Shown: in pieces, positions 53,330 to 61,806 of the stretch
How positions within the stretch are numbered: position 1 is the first letter of the stretch
Layout: each line of letters begins with the position of its first letter
From: Pseudomonas protegens CHA0
GTDB taxonomy: Bacteria > Pseudomonadota > Gammaproteobacteria > Pseudomonadales > Pseudomonadaceae
Direction: 5' to 3'
Assembly: GCF_000397205.1 (NCBI RefSeq)
Contig: NC_021237.1
Span: 4,589,001 to 4,653,000, forward strand
Length of the DNA: 64,000 bases
The notes under the pieces: generated by a model
Seen by the model: only the letters and a program-made list of their open reading frames with translations
What the model was told of the DNA's origin: nothing
The model's database searches: none
Position numbers and translations under genes: made by a program

Positions 53330-53776
53330 TCAGCTCGGGCTACCCCAATGGCCATGCGATTGCACCAGCCGCTGCCGGGAAGGCCCGGAGGCATCGGGCA
53401 ATGGCGGGTCCACCCACAGCATCAGGCGCTTGATCGCCGCGCTGTCCGGCCATTCGGCCGGGCTGACATGCACCTTGCACCGCCGGCTGCCGGAAGTGGC
53501 GGCAAGATGCTGGCTGCCGTAGATCAGGGCTTGCTCGATATGCGGGTGGTCCAGGCAGAAAGCCAGCAGGTCGAAATCGCTGCGGACAGCCAGGTTGGCG
53601 TTGATGATCAGCAGGTCGAACGACTCGCAGGAATACTCCACCAGCGTCAGCAGTTCCTCCAGCCTGTGCACCGGGGCCACTCGGTAATAGTTCAGTTGAT
53701 TCAGGGGTCTTTCGATCTGCATGCGACGAAAGTGCTGATCATCGGCAATCAATATGCGCAATGCTCTGTTGGACAT
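53330..53776 (-). CDS. Receiver-like protein without a phospho-acceptor Asp
   Basis: 148 residues. The fold is that of a CheY-like receiver: RILIADDQHFRRMQIER with the acidic pair Asp12-Asp13. The strand that should end in the phosphorylated Asp reads FDLLIINANL, with Asn59 in its place. The rest follows the receiver pattern weakly (LDHPHIEQALIYGSQ), and the C-terminal 45 residues are of unknown fold. It has no DNA-binding domain. It probably works through protein contact, independent of phosphorylation. A strong terminator follows. Confidence 0.8.
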   Translation of the reverse strand: MSNRALRILIADDQHFRRMQIERPLNQLNYYRVAPVHRLEELLTLVEYSCESFDLLIINANLAVRSDFDLLAFCLDHPHIEQALIYGSQHLAATSGSRRCKVHVSPAEWPDSAAIKRLMLWVDPPLPDASGPSRQRLVQSHGHWGSPS

Positions 53777-54102
53777 TTTTCTGATCCTGCTGACAAGACT
53801 TCGGCACTGCGAATACCGGCCCTACTCCCGGGCCGCTGGAAGGCTAAGCCAGTGGGTGGAAGTTGGCTCTAGGAACAACCTGAAAGTCGCTGCCAAGGCC
53901 CCCCGGCGGACGGCGCTCGACCCCGGCCGCCTGGCGCTCGCGGCTCGCCCTCCGGCCCCGCTGTGCAACCGTGCCCTACCCTAACCACCGGCCACGGCTT
54001 TTAGCAGGGGTCAGGCCCTTGAAAGGTCTTGTTGTCAGGTAAGCACCTTCCGAGAAAAGCCGAGCCGTATCTCATGCCTCCCCTGGCGGAGGCGAAAAAT
54101 GC
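53777..54102. other. Intergenic region without a gene
   Basis: 326 bp between the start of the receiver-like gene and the end of mgtC. Coding-like frames are absent. Near 54072-54098 there is a 6-bp hairpin (GCCTCC / GGAGGC) that may help end mgtC transcription. Nothing else stands out. Confidence 0.5.
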
Positions 54103-54819
54103 TCATTCGGTGGTGCTCGGGCTCCAGAACGCCTGCTGCACCCAGGGCGATGTGGACAGCCGGGCCACCAGCGCATCCAGTTCGTCACCGTCCACCGAGG
54201 TGGTCGCCAGGGTCGCCTCGATCTCCACATCCTCCGTACCGAAGGCGTGCACATCAACGTCGCTGGCGGGGTAGTTGCAGCGCGCCAGCTCCGCTTCCAG
54301 CAGGGCGAACACTGCCTTCTGCTTCGAGCGGTGGGCGATCACGTAGACGATATTGGTGACCTCGGCGGACACCACGTCCAGGGGCTGGCGGTTGATGTTG
54401 TTGACGATGGGCCGCAGCAGGGTATTGGCGGCCAGCACGAACAGGGTGCCCAGCAGTGCCTCGAGGATCAGGTCGGCACCGGCGCAGGCCCCCACCGCCG
54501 CCGAGGCCCAGAGGGTGGCGGCGGTATTCAGCCCACGGACATTACCCTCCTCGCGCATGATCACCCCGGCGCCGAGAAAGCCGATACCGGAGACCACGTA
54601 GGCCACCACCCGCACCGCCCCTTCGGCGCCCCCCAGGCGGTTGGCCATGTCGACGAAGATCGCGGCCCCCACCGCCACCAGCACATTGGTGCGCAAACCC
54701 GCGGTGCGCTGGCGGTACTGGCGTTCGAAGCCGATCAGGCCCCCGAGGATAAAGGCGGCGCTGAGGCTGACCAGGGTATCGATCAGCGAGTCCAGGTTGA
54801 TGTTGTGCAGGGCTTGCAT
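54103..54819 (-). CDS. mgtC: MgtC/SapB-family membrane protein
   Basis: 238 residues. N-terminal half with about four to five helices and MgtC family sequences FILGGLIGFERQYRQRTAGL and RTNVLVAVGAAIFVDMANRL, GIGFLGAGVIMREEGNVRGL. The C-terminal soluble domain (VVSAEVTNIVYVIAHRSKQK) is ACT-like. MgtC modulates ATP synthase and Mg2+ homeostasis in other bacteria. It is 204 bp downstream of mgtA on the same strand, with a REP-type pair in the gap, and so may be part of the same low-magnesium response. Confidence 0.9.
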   Translation of the reverse strand: MQALHNINLDSLIDTLVSLSAAFILGGLIGFERQYRQRTAGLRTNVLVAVGAAIFVDMANRLGGAEGAVRVVAYVVSGIGFLGAGVIMREEGNVRGLNTAATLWASAAVGACAGADLILEALLGTLFVLAANTLLRPIVNNINRQPLDVVSAEVTNIVYVIAHRSKQKAVFALLEAELARCNYPASDVDVHAFGTEDVEIEATLATTSVDGDELDALVARLSTSPWVQQAFWSPSTTE

Positions 54820-54914
54820 GGCGACTGTCCTTGAGCGAAGGGCATGAATGGCACCAGAGGACTCTAGCAGCGGTCCATGAACGTCTCATGGCCTGCCGTG
54901 ATGCACGGCTGACC

Positions 54915-55014
54915 GTAGGAGCCGGCTTGCCAGCGAAGAGGCCCGTAAGGGCGCCTTAGCCCGCCGGGGAGCTTTCGCTGGCAACACAGCCTTCGCCAGC
55001 GAGCTGGCTCCTAC
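54915..55014. repeat. REP/BIME-like cluster, 'ggcttgcc' family
   Basis: GTAGGAGCCGGCTTGCCAGC (54915-54934), then TTTCGCTGGCAACACAGCC, then TTCGCCAGCGAGCTGGCTCC ending at about 55013. The outer units are inverted relative to each other. The cluster lies between mgtA and mgtC and could form hairpins that set their relative expression. Confidence 0.7.
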
Positions 55015-55023
55015 AGGGCAGCA

Positions 55024-57789
55024 TTACTGCCAGCCGAAGCGCCGCACGTAGAAGCCCTTCACCGCCTGGGTCAGGGCCATGTAGGCCAGCAGGATCAGCG
55101 GCAGGAACACGAAGTACAGCGACGGCAGCGCTTGCAGCTTGAAGTAGTGCGCCAGCGGGCCCATCGGCAGGAAGATCCCCACCGCCATGATGACGCCGGT
55201 CATCACCATCAACGGCATGGCCGCGCGGCTCTGCAAAAACGGAATCTTCGGCGTGCGGATCATGTGCACGATCAGGGTCTGGGTCAGCAGCCCCACCACG
55301 AACCAGCCGGACTGGAACAGCGTCTGGTGGTCCGGGGTATTGGCGTCGAACACGTACCACATCAGGGCAAAGGTGGTGATGTCGAAGATCGAGCTGATAG
55401 GCCCGAAGAACAGCATGAACCGCCCCACATCCGCCGGCTGCCAGCGCTGGGGCTTTTTCAGCATTTCCTCATCGACGTTATCGAAGGGAATGGCGATCTG
55501 GGAAATGTCGTACAGCAGGTTCTGCACCAGCAGGTGCATCGGCAGCATCGGCAGGAACGGAATGAAGGCACTGGCCACCAGCACCGAGAACACGTTGCCG
55601 AAGTTCGAGCTGGCGGTCATCTTGATGTACTTGAGCATGTTGGCGAACGTCCGGCGCCCTTCCAGCACGCCCTCCTCCAGCACCATCAGGCTCTTTTCCA
55701 GGAGGATGATGTCCGCCGCTTCCTTGGCGATGTCCACCGCGCTGTCCACGGAAATGCCGATGTCGGCGGTGCGCAGCGCCGGGGCATCGTTGATGCCGTC
55801 GCCCATGAAGCCCACCACGTGGCCGTTGGCCTTGAGCAGGCGGACAATGCGCTCCTTGTGGGTCGGGGTCAGCTTGGCGAACACGTTGGTGGTTTCCACC
55901 GCCTGGGCCAGTTGCTCGTCGCTCATGCGCTCGATGTCGTTGCCCATCAGCAGGCCCTGCTGCTCCAGGCCCACTTCGCGGCAGATCTTCGCCGTCACCA
56001 GTTCGTTGTCACCGGTCAGCACTTTCACCGCCACGCCATGTTCGGCCAGGGCCTTGAGGGCCGGCGCAGTGCTTTCCTTGGGCGGGTCGAGGAATGCCAC
56101 GTAGCCGATCAGGGTCAGCTCGCACTCGTCCGCCAGGCTGTAGGTATCGCGCCCGTCGATCATCGGCCGTGCGGCCACCGCCACCACCCGCAGCCCCTCT
56201 TCGTTGAGGTCGGCGGTCACCTGGCGGATCCGCGCCAGCAGGCTCTCGGTCAGGGCTTCCTCGGCTTCGCCATGGCGTACGTTGCGGCACACCGCCAGCA
56301 CTTCCTCCACCGCCCCCTTGCAGATCAGCAGGTGCGGCCGGTCCTGTTCCGCCACCACTACCGACATGCGCCGACGGGTGAAATCGAAGGGGATTTCATC
56401 GACCTTCTGGAATGCCGTGCCGACCTTGAGCTCGCGGTGCACCTCGACGTGCTCCAGTACCGCCACGTCCAGCAGGTTCTTCAGCCCGGTCTGGTAGTAG
56501 CTGTTGAGGTAGGCCATTTCCAGCACGTCGTCGGAATCCTCGCCCCAGACGTCCACGTGCCGCGCCAGGAAGATCTTGTCCTGGGTCAGGGTGCCGGTCT
56601 TGTCGGTGCACAGCACGTCCATGGCGCCGAAGTTCTGGATCGCGTCCAGGCGCTTGACGATGACCTTCTTGCGCGACAGGAACACCGCGCCCTTGGCCAG
56701 GGTCGAGGTGACGATCATCGGCAGCATTTCCGGGGTCAGGCCGACGGCGATCGACAGCGCGAACAGCAGCGCCTCCATCCAGTCGCCCTTGGTGAAGCCG
56801 TTGATGAACAGCACCAGGGGCGCCATGACGAACATGAAGCGGATCAGCAGCCAGCTGACCTTGTTGACCCCGCTCTGGAACGAGGTGGGCGCGCGGTCGG
56901 TGGCGCTGACACGCTGGGCCAGGGCGCCGAAATAAGTGCTGTTGCCGGTGGTCAGGATCACCGCCGTGGCGGAACCGGAGACCACGTTGGTGCCCATGAA
57001 CAGGATGTTGTCCAGGTCCAGGGGGTTGCTGGTGTCGGCGTCCTGCTGGCGGGGGAATTTCTCCACCGGCATGGATTCGCCGGTCATGGCCGCCTGGCTG
57101 ACGAACAAGTCCTTGGCGCTGAGCACCCGGCAGTCGGCGGGAATCATGTCGCCGGCCGAGAGCACGATCAGGTCGCCGGGCACCAGTTGCTTGATCGGCA
57201 ACTCGATGCGCTGAGCGCCCTTGACCTCGGCGGCGGCCCCCAGCAGGCGGCCGAGCATCGGCGCGGCCTGGGGCGCCGACCCTGGGCGCATGACCGTGGC
57301 GGTGTTGCTGACCATGGCCTTGAGGGCATCGGCGGCCTTGTTCGACTTGGCCTCCTGCCAGAAGCGCAGCAGGGTCGAGAGCACCACCATGGAGAAGATC
57401 ACCGTGGCCGCCTTCATGTCTTCGGTCAGCCAGGAAATCACCGCCAGCAGGGTCAGCAGCAGGTTGAAGGGGTTCTTGTAGCAGTGCCACAGGTGGGTCC
57501 ACCAGGGCAGCGCCTGCTCGTGCTCGACCTCGTTGAGGCCGTGACGCTCACGCAGGGCATCGGCCTCCTCGGTGCTCAGGCCGTCGGTGTGGCTGCCGAG
57601 CTGGTCCAGCAGTTGCGCGGCATCGCTGTTGGCCGCGGCCACCAGGGTTTGCGCCAGGGTCGGCGGCACGTCGCGACTGACGCTGGCATCGCTGAAACTT
57701 TCCAGCAGTGCCAGGCGGCGGAAGTGCCGGGCGAAATGCCGGGTCCGCAGGAAGCCGGCAAAGAACTCTTTCAACAGGGTGAGCTTCAT
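55024..57789 (-). CDS. mgtA: P-type Mg2+-importing ATPase
   Basis: 921 residues, P3B ATPase of the inner membrane that imports Mg2+ at the cost of ATP. Phospho-acceptor Asp396 in CTDKTGTLTQDK; TGES-type loop AAMTGESMPVEK; hinge GDGINDAPALRTADIGISVD. The C-terminal six helices end at Trp-Gln. The ATG at 57789 overlaps the stop of a proline-containing leader frame (ATGA). The preceding leader is long and structured. Confidence 0.94.
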   Translation of the reverse strand: MKLTLLKEFFAGFLRTRHFARHFRRLALLESFSDASVSRDVPPTLAQTLVAAANSDAAQLLDQLGSHTDGLSTEEADALRERHGLNEVEHEQALPWWTHLWHCYKNPFNLLLTLLAVISWLTEDMKAATVIFSMVVLSTLLRFWQEAKSNKAADALKAMVSNTATVMRPGSAPQAAPMLGRLLGAAAEVKGAQRIELPIKQLVPGDLIVLSAGDMIPADCRVLSAKDLFVSQAAMTGESMPVEKFPRQQDADTSNPLDLDNILFMGTNVVSGSATAVILTTGNSTYFGALAQRVSATDRAPTSFQSGVNKVSWLLIRFMFVMAPLVLFINGFTKGDWMEALLFALSIAVGLTPEMLPMIVTSTLAKGAVFLSRKKVIVKRLDAIQNFGAMDVLCTDKTGTLTQDKIFLARHVDVWGEDSDDVLEMAYLNSYYQTGLKNLLDVAVLEHVEVHRELKVGTAFQKVDEIPFDFTRRRMSVVVAEQDRPHLLICKGAVEEVLAVCRNVRHGEAEEALTESLLARIRQVTADLNEEGLRVVAVAARPMIDGRDTYSLADECELTLIGYVAFLDPPKESTAPALKALAEHGVAVKVLTGDNELVTAKICREVGLEQQGLLMGNDIERMSDEQLAQAVETTNVFAKLTPTHKERIVRLLKANGHVVGFMGDGINDAPALRTADIGISVDSAVDIAKEAADIILLEKSLMVLEEGVLEGRRTFANMLKYIKMTASSNFGNVFSVLVASAFIPFLPMLPMHLLVQNLLYDISQIAIPFDNVDEEMLKKPQRWQPADVGRFMLFFGPISSIFDITTFALMWYVFDANTPDHQTLFQSGWFVVGLLTQTLIVHMIRTPKIPFLQSRAAMPLMVMTGVIMAVGIFLPMGPLAHYFKLQALPSLYFVFLPLILLAYMALTQAVKGFYVRRFGWQ

Positions 57790-57983
57790 GGTGATGACTC
57801 CTGCAGCAACGGCGTAGGGAAAACCGCAGGCAGGTACGATCGGGCGTTGCCGGAGGGTAATCCTCCATGCATGCCTGATCCGCAGGTCCTGGACCTGCGC
57901 GTCGATGCCACCACGACACGGCAGCCGGCCGGGTCGAAGGGGAAATAGAAGTCGCCAGGAAGTGGCGTCGGGAAGCGAACCAC
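57786..57983 (-). CDS. Possible leader peptide of mgtA
   Basis: A 65-codon frame starting at GTG 57983, whose stop TGA overlaps the mgtA ATG. It begins MVRFPTPLPGDFYFPFDP; the PTPLP stretch is also the key part of the enterobacterial mgtL leader, where proline-dependent stalling controls mgtA. A shorter frame from an internal ATG at 57872 ends PAVFPTPLLQESSP. The GTG lies in the loop of a 6-bp hairpin. The Shine-Dalgarno is weak, so translation is not certain. Confidence 0.4.
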   Translation of the reverse strand: MVRFPTPLPGDFYFPFDPAGCRVVVASTRRSRTCGSGMHGGLPSGNARSYLPAVFPTPLLQESSP

Positions 57984-58140
57984 AGAAGTTCGCGATCGGG
58001 ATGCCGCATCTCGCTGGACGGCGAGACAGCGGCAGGAAAAAGGCTGCGCGCTATCTTGCCGGGACTGCGCCGGTTACTGAAACCGGCCGACTCCTGTCAC
58101 TCGAACAAGTACCCACACTGGGCCTCCACTGATTGAAAAC
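57790..58140 (-). promoter_or_regulatory. Structured mgtA leader with four hairpins
   Basis: Going toward mgtA: TCTCGC/GCGAGA (58009-58026), GCGAAC/GTTCGC (57975-57993), GCAGGTCC/GGACCTGC (57882-57898), and GGAGG/CCTCC (57852-57866). All arms are perfect. The leader is at least 240 nt. It could be a magnesium-responsive attenuator. I cannot match it to a named riboswitch. Confidence 0.5.
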
Positions 58141-58234
58141 GCGCGCAGCTTACGCCGCACTATTTGCAGAGTAAACCGGAGGGAAACCCTGGCAGAGGGA
58201 ATCGAAAAGTTCTTCAGCCAAGGTTCAGGAATGC

Positions 58235-58312
58235 CTTCGCCGGCAAGCCGGCTCCTACAAAAAACACCCGGGATAGCCCCGAATGGCAGGAGCCGGCTTG
58301 CCGGCGAAGAGG
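58235..58312. repeat. Inverted REP pair (BIME-like) between mgtA leader and pvdA
   Basis: TTCGCCGGCAAGCCGGCTCC (58235-58254) and, inverted, GGAGCCGGCTTGCCGGCGAA (58289-58308). Between them CGGG-GCTAT-CCCG with a TTTTTT on the minus strand could end pvdA transcription. The arms of the two units could also pair into one long hairpin. Confidence 0.75.
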
Positions 58313-58337
58313 TCCGCAAGAACGGAGGTGGCGCCGA

Positions 58338-59675
58338 TCAGCTGGCGGTGGCCAGCAGCATGTCACGCACCGAACGGCTGTGACCGCGGCTCTTGCCGTG
58401 TTCGTAGAGCGAATCGGCAATCTCCTGGGCACGGATCGGCAGCACCGACAGCAAGGTGTCGCTCAGGCCATGGCTGGCCTGGCTGAAGCCCTGCATGTAG
58501 ACGCCGGCCTTGCAGCGTTCGTCGGTCACCAGGCGGTAATTGCGGTCCACCTCGAAGTCGCCCAGGTAGGCCTGCAGCGGCGCCAGCAGTTGACGATGCA
58601 TCTGCCGCTCGTAGCCGGTAGCCAGCACCACCGCATCGTAGTGACGCACTTCGCGCTCGCCGCTGGCACTGTTGCGCAGGATCAGCTCGATGCCCAGGTC
58701 GGTAGCGGTGGCCTTCTCCACCGTGGTCATGGTGCGGAAGGTATGGCGCGCGATGCCGGAAACCTTCTGCCGGTAGAAAATCCCGTAGATGCGCTCGATC
58801 AGGTCGATGTCCACCACCGAGTAGTTGGTGTTCTGGTATTCGCTGACCAGGCGCTCGCGCTCACTGCCGGTCTGCTGGAACACCAGGTCGGTGAAGGCCG
58901 GGGAGAACACTTCGTTGACGAACGGGCTGTCATCCGCCGGCTTGAGTGCCGAACCGCGCATGATGATGTCGGCCTGCACCGAAGGGAAACTGTCGTTGAG
59001 GTCGATGAAGGCTTCTGCCGCGCTCTGCCCGCCGCCGATGATGGCGATGTTCATCGGTTTGCCACTGACACAGGGCTGGTTGGCCATGCATTCCAGGTAC
59101 TGGGAATGGTGGAACACCCGCGCATCGCCCTTGAGCCCCTTGAAGGTTTCCGGAACCCGCGCCGTGCCGCCGGCACTGACCACCACCGAACGGGTGGTGC
59201 GCACCAGTTCGCTGCCCTGGGCATCCCGGGAAATCACCCGCAACGCCTCGACCTGCTGGTTGTGCAGCACTGGCTCGATGGCCAGCACTTCTTCGCCGTA
59301 GCGGCTGTGTTCCTGGAAATGCCCGGCCACCCAGCGCAGGTAGTCGTTGAACTCCATGCGGCATGGATAGAAGGTGCCCAGGTTGATGAAGTCCACCAGG
59401 CGCCCGTGGTGCTTGAGGTAGTTGACGAAGGAATAGGGGCTGGTGGGGTTGCGCAGGGTCACCAGGTCCTTGAGGAAGGAAATCTGCAGTTCGCTCTGGG
59501 TTACCAGGGTGTTGCCGTGCCAGCGATAGTCAGCCTGCTTGTCGAGGAACAACGCGTCCAGCGGACCGTGCTCCTGCCCGCGCTCCTCCAGCGCAATGGC
59601 CAGCGCCAGGTTCGAGGGGCCGAAACCGATACCGATCAAATCGTGAACGTGGGCCGATGCAATTGCCTGTGTCAT
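58338..59675 (-). CDS. pvdA: L-ornithine N5-monooxygenase, pyoverdine synthesis
   Basis: 445 residues from ATG 59675. Hydroxylates the delta-nitrogen of L-ornithine using FAD and NADPH, the first step to the hydroxamate of pyoverdine. FAD-binding motif IGIGFGPSNLALAIALEER near the N-terminus, NADPH-binding IAIIGGGQSAAEAFIDL at about 215. The order pvdA-fpvI-(pvdR-pvdT-opmQ) is as in P. aeruginosa. A PvdS iron-starvation box lies 100 bp upstream of the ATG. The in-frame start at 59744 is rejected because the leader is not protein-like. Confidence 0.95.
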   Translation of the reverse strand: MTQAIASAHVHDLIGIGFGPSNLALAIALEERGQEHGPLDALFLDKQADYRWHGNTLVTQSELQISFLKDLVTLRNPTSPYSFVNYLKHHGRLVDFINLGTFYPCRMEFNDYLRWVAGHFQEHSRYGEEVLAIEPVLHNQQVEALRVISRDAQGSELVRTTRSVVVSAGGTARVPETFKGLKGDARVFHHSQYLECMANQPCVSGKPMNIAIIGGGQSAAEAFIDLNDSFPSVQADIIMRGSALKPADDSPFVNEVFSPAFTDLVFQQTGSERERLVSEYQNTNYSVVDIDLIERIYGIFYRQKVSGIARHTFRTMTTVEKATATDLGIELILRNSASGEREVRHYDAVVLATGYERQMHRQLLAPLQAYLGDFEVDRNYRLVTDERCKAGVYMQGFSQASHGLSDTLLSVLPIRAQEIADSLYEHGKSRGHSRSVRDMLLATAS

Positions 59676-59774
59676 TTCCAGTGTCCTCTGGATAAACCGC
59701 CTCAACGCGGGGGATAAAGTGTCACGGTGACCCGACTGGCCCATGCAGGACAGCAGATCGTCTGTTGAGTAGGG

Positions 59775-59798
59775 ACGAGGACAATGAAAAAAAATTTA
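59775..59798 (-). promoter_or_regulatory. PvdS iron-starvation box before pvdA
   Basis: On the minus strand TAAAT, 16 bases, CGT: exact match in sequence and spacing to the TAAAT-N16-CGT element recognised by PvdS. It is about 100 bp upstream of the pvdA ATG. Confidence 0.85.
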
Positions 59799-59824
59799 AC
59801 TAAATACGTCTCAACGGCAACGCG

Positions 59825-60370
59825 TTATTGAGCATCCCACTGGCGCAGGCGCGACCGGCAATGCTTCATGGCATTGACGATGTGTTTCTCCACCAGGCTG
59901 CGGGAAATCCCCAGCTGTTCGGCGATCTGCGGGTGGGACAGGCCTTCGAGCTTGCGCAGCAGGAAGCTCTCGCGACACAGCCGGGGCAGCTCGGCCAGGG
60001 CCCGTTGCAGCATTTCCAGGCGCTGGCCGTGATCCAGGCTGGTCTGCGGCGAAGGGTTGAAGTAACGCTCTTCGTTGTCCAGCACCTCCAGGGGCTCGGA
60101 CTGGCGCAAGGCATTGCGCCGATGGCCGTCGATCACCAGGTTCAGGGCCGTGCGATAGAGAAACGCCCGCGGCTGCTCGATGGGGGTATCGCTGGAGCGC
60201 TCCAGGACCCGCACATAAGCGTCATGCACCACATCCTCGGCCACCTGGCGATTGCCCAGCTTGGCGTTGAGGAAGCACATCAGCTCGCGATAGTAGTTTT
60301 CCAACAGGGCTCCCGAGCGCCCACTGGGGCGGTTCTGTCCTTGAGCAAGTCCGGCCATGGCCGATTGCAC
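59825..60370 (-). CDS. fpvI: FpvI-like ECF sigma factor
   Basis: 181 residues from GTG 60370 (ATG 60358 is an alternative). Region 2: LGNRQVAEDVVHDAYVRVLE and AFLYRTALNLVIDGHRR. Region 4: LAELPRLCRESFLLRKLEGL and QIAEQLGISRSLVEKHIVNA. By position next to pvdA and pvdR it corresponds to FpvI of P. aeruginosa, which drives the ferripyoverdine receptor gene. No fpvR anti-sigma gene lies beside it. Upstream, TGAGAAT with an A/T-rich tail at about 60407-60427 could be a Fur site. Confidence 0.85.
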   Translation of the reverse strand: MQSAMAGLAQGQNRPSGRSGALLENYYRELMCFLNAKLGNRQVAEDVVHDAYVRVLERSSDTPIEQPRAFLYRTALNLVIDGHRRNALRQSEPLEVLDNEERYFNPSPQTSLDHGQRLEMLQRALAELPRLCRESFLLRKLEGLSHPQIAEQLGISRSLVEKHIVNAMKHCRSRLRQWDAQ

Positions 60371-60399
60371 CCGGTAATTCGTGATGGCTGTTTAGTAGC

Positions 60400-60430
60400 G
60401 GCGTAATTTATAGTAATTCTCATATAGATT
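60400..60430 (-). promoter_or_regulatory. A/T-rich Fur-like region before fpvI
   Basis: Minus strand reads ATATGAGAATTACTATAAAT. The left half TGAGAAT fits a Fur half-site, the right half is weak. It is 35-60 bp upstream of the fpvI start and within an A/T-rich stretch likely to hold the promoter. Confidence 0.4.
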
Positions 60431-60500
60431 TAAAGTAGCGCAGCACCGCGGTGGGTTTATTTTCAGTGTTCCGACAGCTGTAACGCCATGTGTCGGCAGT

Positions 60501-60524
60501 TAAATTCCCCCCCCGGCATCTCGT
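60501..60524 (+). promoter_or_regulatory. PvdS iron-starvation box before pvdR
   Basis: TAAAT at 60501-60505, 16 bases, CGT at 60522-60524: exact consensus and spacing. The pvdR ATG follows 110 bp downstream. Together with the box before pvdA it puts synthesis and export under one sigma factor. Confidence 0.85.
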
Positions 60525-60633
60525 TTACCTGACAGCTCCCCGTCTCTGCCGTTCCTGCGGCAGCCGCAAGCCTGGCTGCCCCTTGTGCAGCTGGCCGTTG
60601 TGACGGGCCGATATCCCCTGGCCGGAACCCTGC

Positions 60634-61806
60634 ATGAAACGTCCTCGCCCTACCCGACGCGCCCTGCTTGCCGCACTGTGTGTGATCCCCGTTGTTGCCA
60701 TCGCTGCCTGGAAGTTCATCCCGGCAGGCCGTGACCAGTTCACCACCGTGCAAGTGAGCCGCGGCGATATAGAAAGCAGCGTCACCGCCCTGGGCACCTT
60801 GCAGCCACGACGCTACGTGGATGTGGGCGCCCAGGCGTCCGGGCAGATCCGCAAGATCCACGTCGAATCCGGTGATCAGGTCAAGGAAGGCCAGTTGCTG
60901 GTGGAGATCGACCCCTCCACCCAGCAGGCGAAACTCGACGCCAGCCGTTTCTCCATCGAGAACCTGCAGGCCCAGTTGCAGGAGCAGTACGCCCAGAACC
61001 AGCTGGCCCGGCAGAAGTACCAGCGCCAGCAGAACCTGGCGGCCGGCGGCGCCACCCGCGAGGAAGACGTACAGACCGCCCAGGCCGAACTCAAGGCCAC
61101 CCAGGCGCGGATCGACATGTACAAGGCGCAGATCCGCCAGGCCCAGGCCAGCCTGCGCAGCGACCAGGCCGAACTGGGCTACACGCGCATCTATGCGCCC
61201 ATGTCCGGCACCGTGGTCGCGGTGGACGCCCGCGAAGGCCAGACCCTCAACGCCCAACAGCAGACCCCGTTGATCCTGCGCATCGCCAAGCTCTCGCCCA
61301 TGACCGTCTGGGCCGAAGTCTCGGAAGCCGATATCGGCCACGTCAAACCCGGCATGCACGCCTACTTCACCACCCTGAGCGGCGGCAACCGACGCTGGAC
61401 CAGCACTGTGCGGCAGATCCTGCCGATCCCGCCCAAGCCCCTCAACGAATCCAGCCAGGGCAGCGGCAGCCCCAACAGCACCAGCAAGAGCGGCAGCGGC
61501 CGGGTGGTGCTCTACACCGTGCTGCTGGACGTGGACAACGCCGACAACGCCCTGATGGCGGAAATGACCACCCAGGTGTTCTTCGTCGCCAATCAGGCAA
61601 AAAATGTGCTCACTGCCCCCATCGCCGCCCTGCACGGCAGTACCGAGCCGGACCTGCAGATGGCTCGGGTAGTGGCCAAGAACGGCTCGATCGACGAACG
61701 CAAGGTCCGAGTCGGCATCAGCGACCGCCTGCGCATCCAGATCCTCGACGGCTTGAACGAAGGTGATCATCTGCTGATCGGCCCGGCCAACAGCAGCGGG
61801 GGTTGA
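60634..61806 (+). CDS. pvdR: Pyoverdine efflux periplasmic adaptor
   Basis: 390 residues, MacA-like membrane-fusion protein. N-terminal anchor (RRALLAALCVIPVVAIAAWK), lipoyl halves (GAQASGQIRKIHVESGDQVK and APMSGTVVAVDAREGQTL), a long helical hairpin (AQLQEQYAQNQLARQKYQRQ...) and a beta-barrel domain. It links PvdT in the inner membrane with OpmQ in the outer membrane. The tripartite pump exports mature or recycled pyoverdine from the periplasm. Its stop directly abuts the pvdT ATG. Confidence 0.94.
   Translation: MKRPRPTRRALLAALCVIPVVAIAAWKFIPAGRDQFTTVQVSRGDIESSVTALGTLQPRRYVDVGAQASGQIRKIHVESGDQVKEGQLLVEIDPSTQQAKLDASRFSIENLQAQLQEQYAQNQLARQKYQRQQNLAAGGATREEDVQTAQAELKATQARIDMYKAQIRQAQASLRSDQAELGYTRIYAPMSGTVVAVDAREGQTLNAQQQTPLILRIAKLSPMTVWAEVSEADIGHVKPGMHAYFTTLSGGNRRWTSTVRQILPIPPKPLNESSQGSGSPNSTSKSGSGRVVLYTVLLDVDNADNALMAEMTTQVFFVANQAKNVLTAPIAALHGSTEPDLQMARVVAKNGSIDERKVRVGISDRLRIQILDGLNEGDHLLIGPANSSGG

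Noticed and set aside
55132..57948. A 938-codon open frame antisense to mgtA
   Set aside because: Rich in His/Gln/Arg/Gly from reversed codons, no recognisable domain. mgtA itself is certain.
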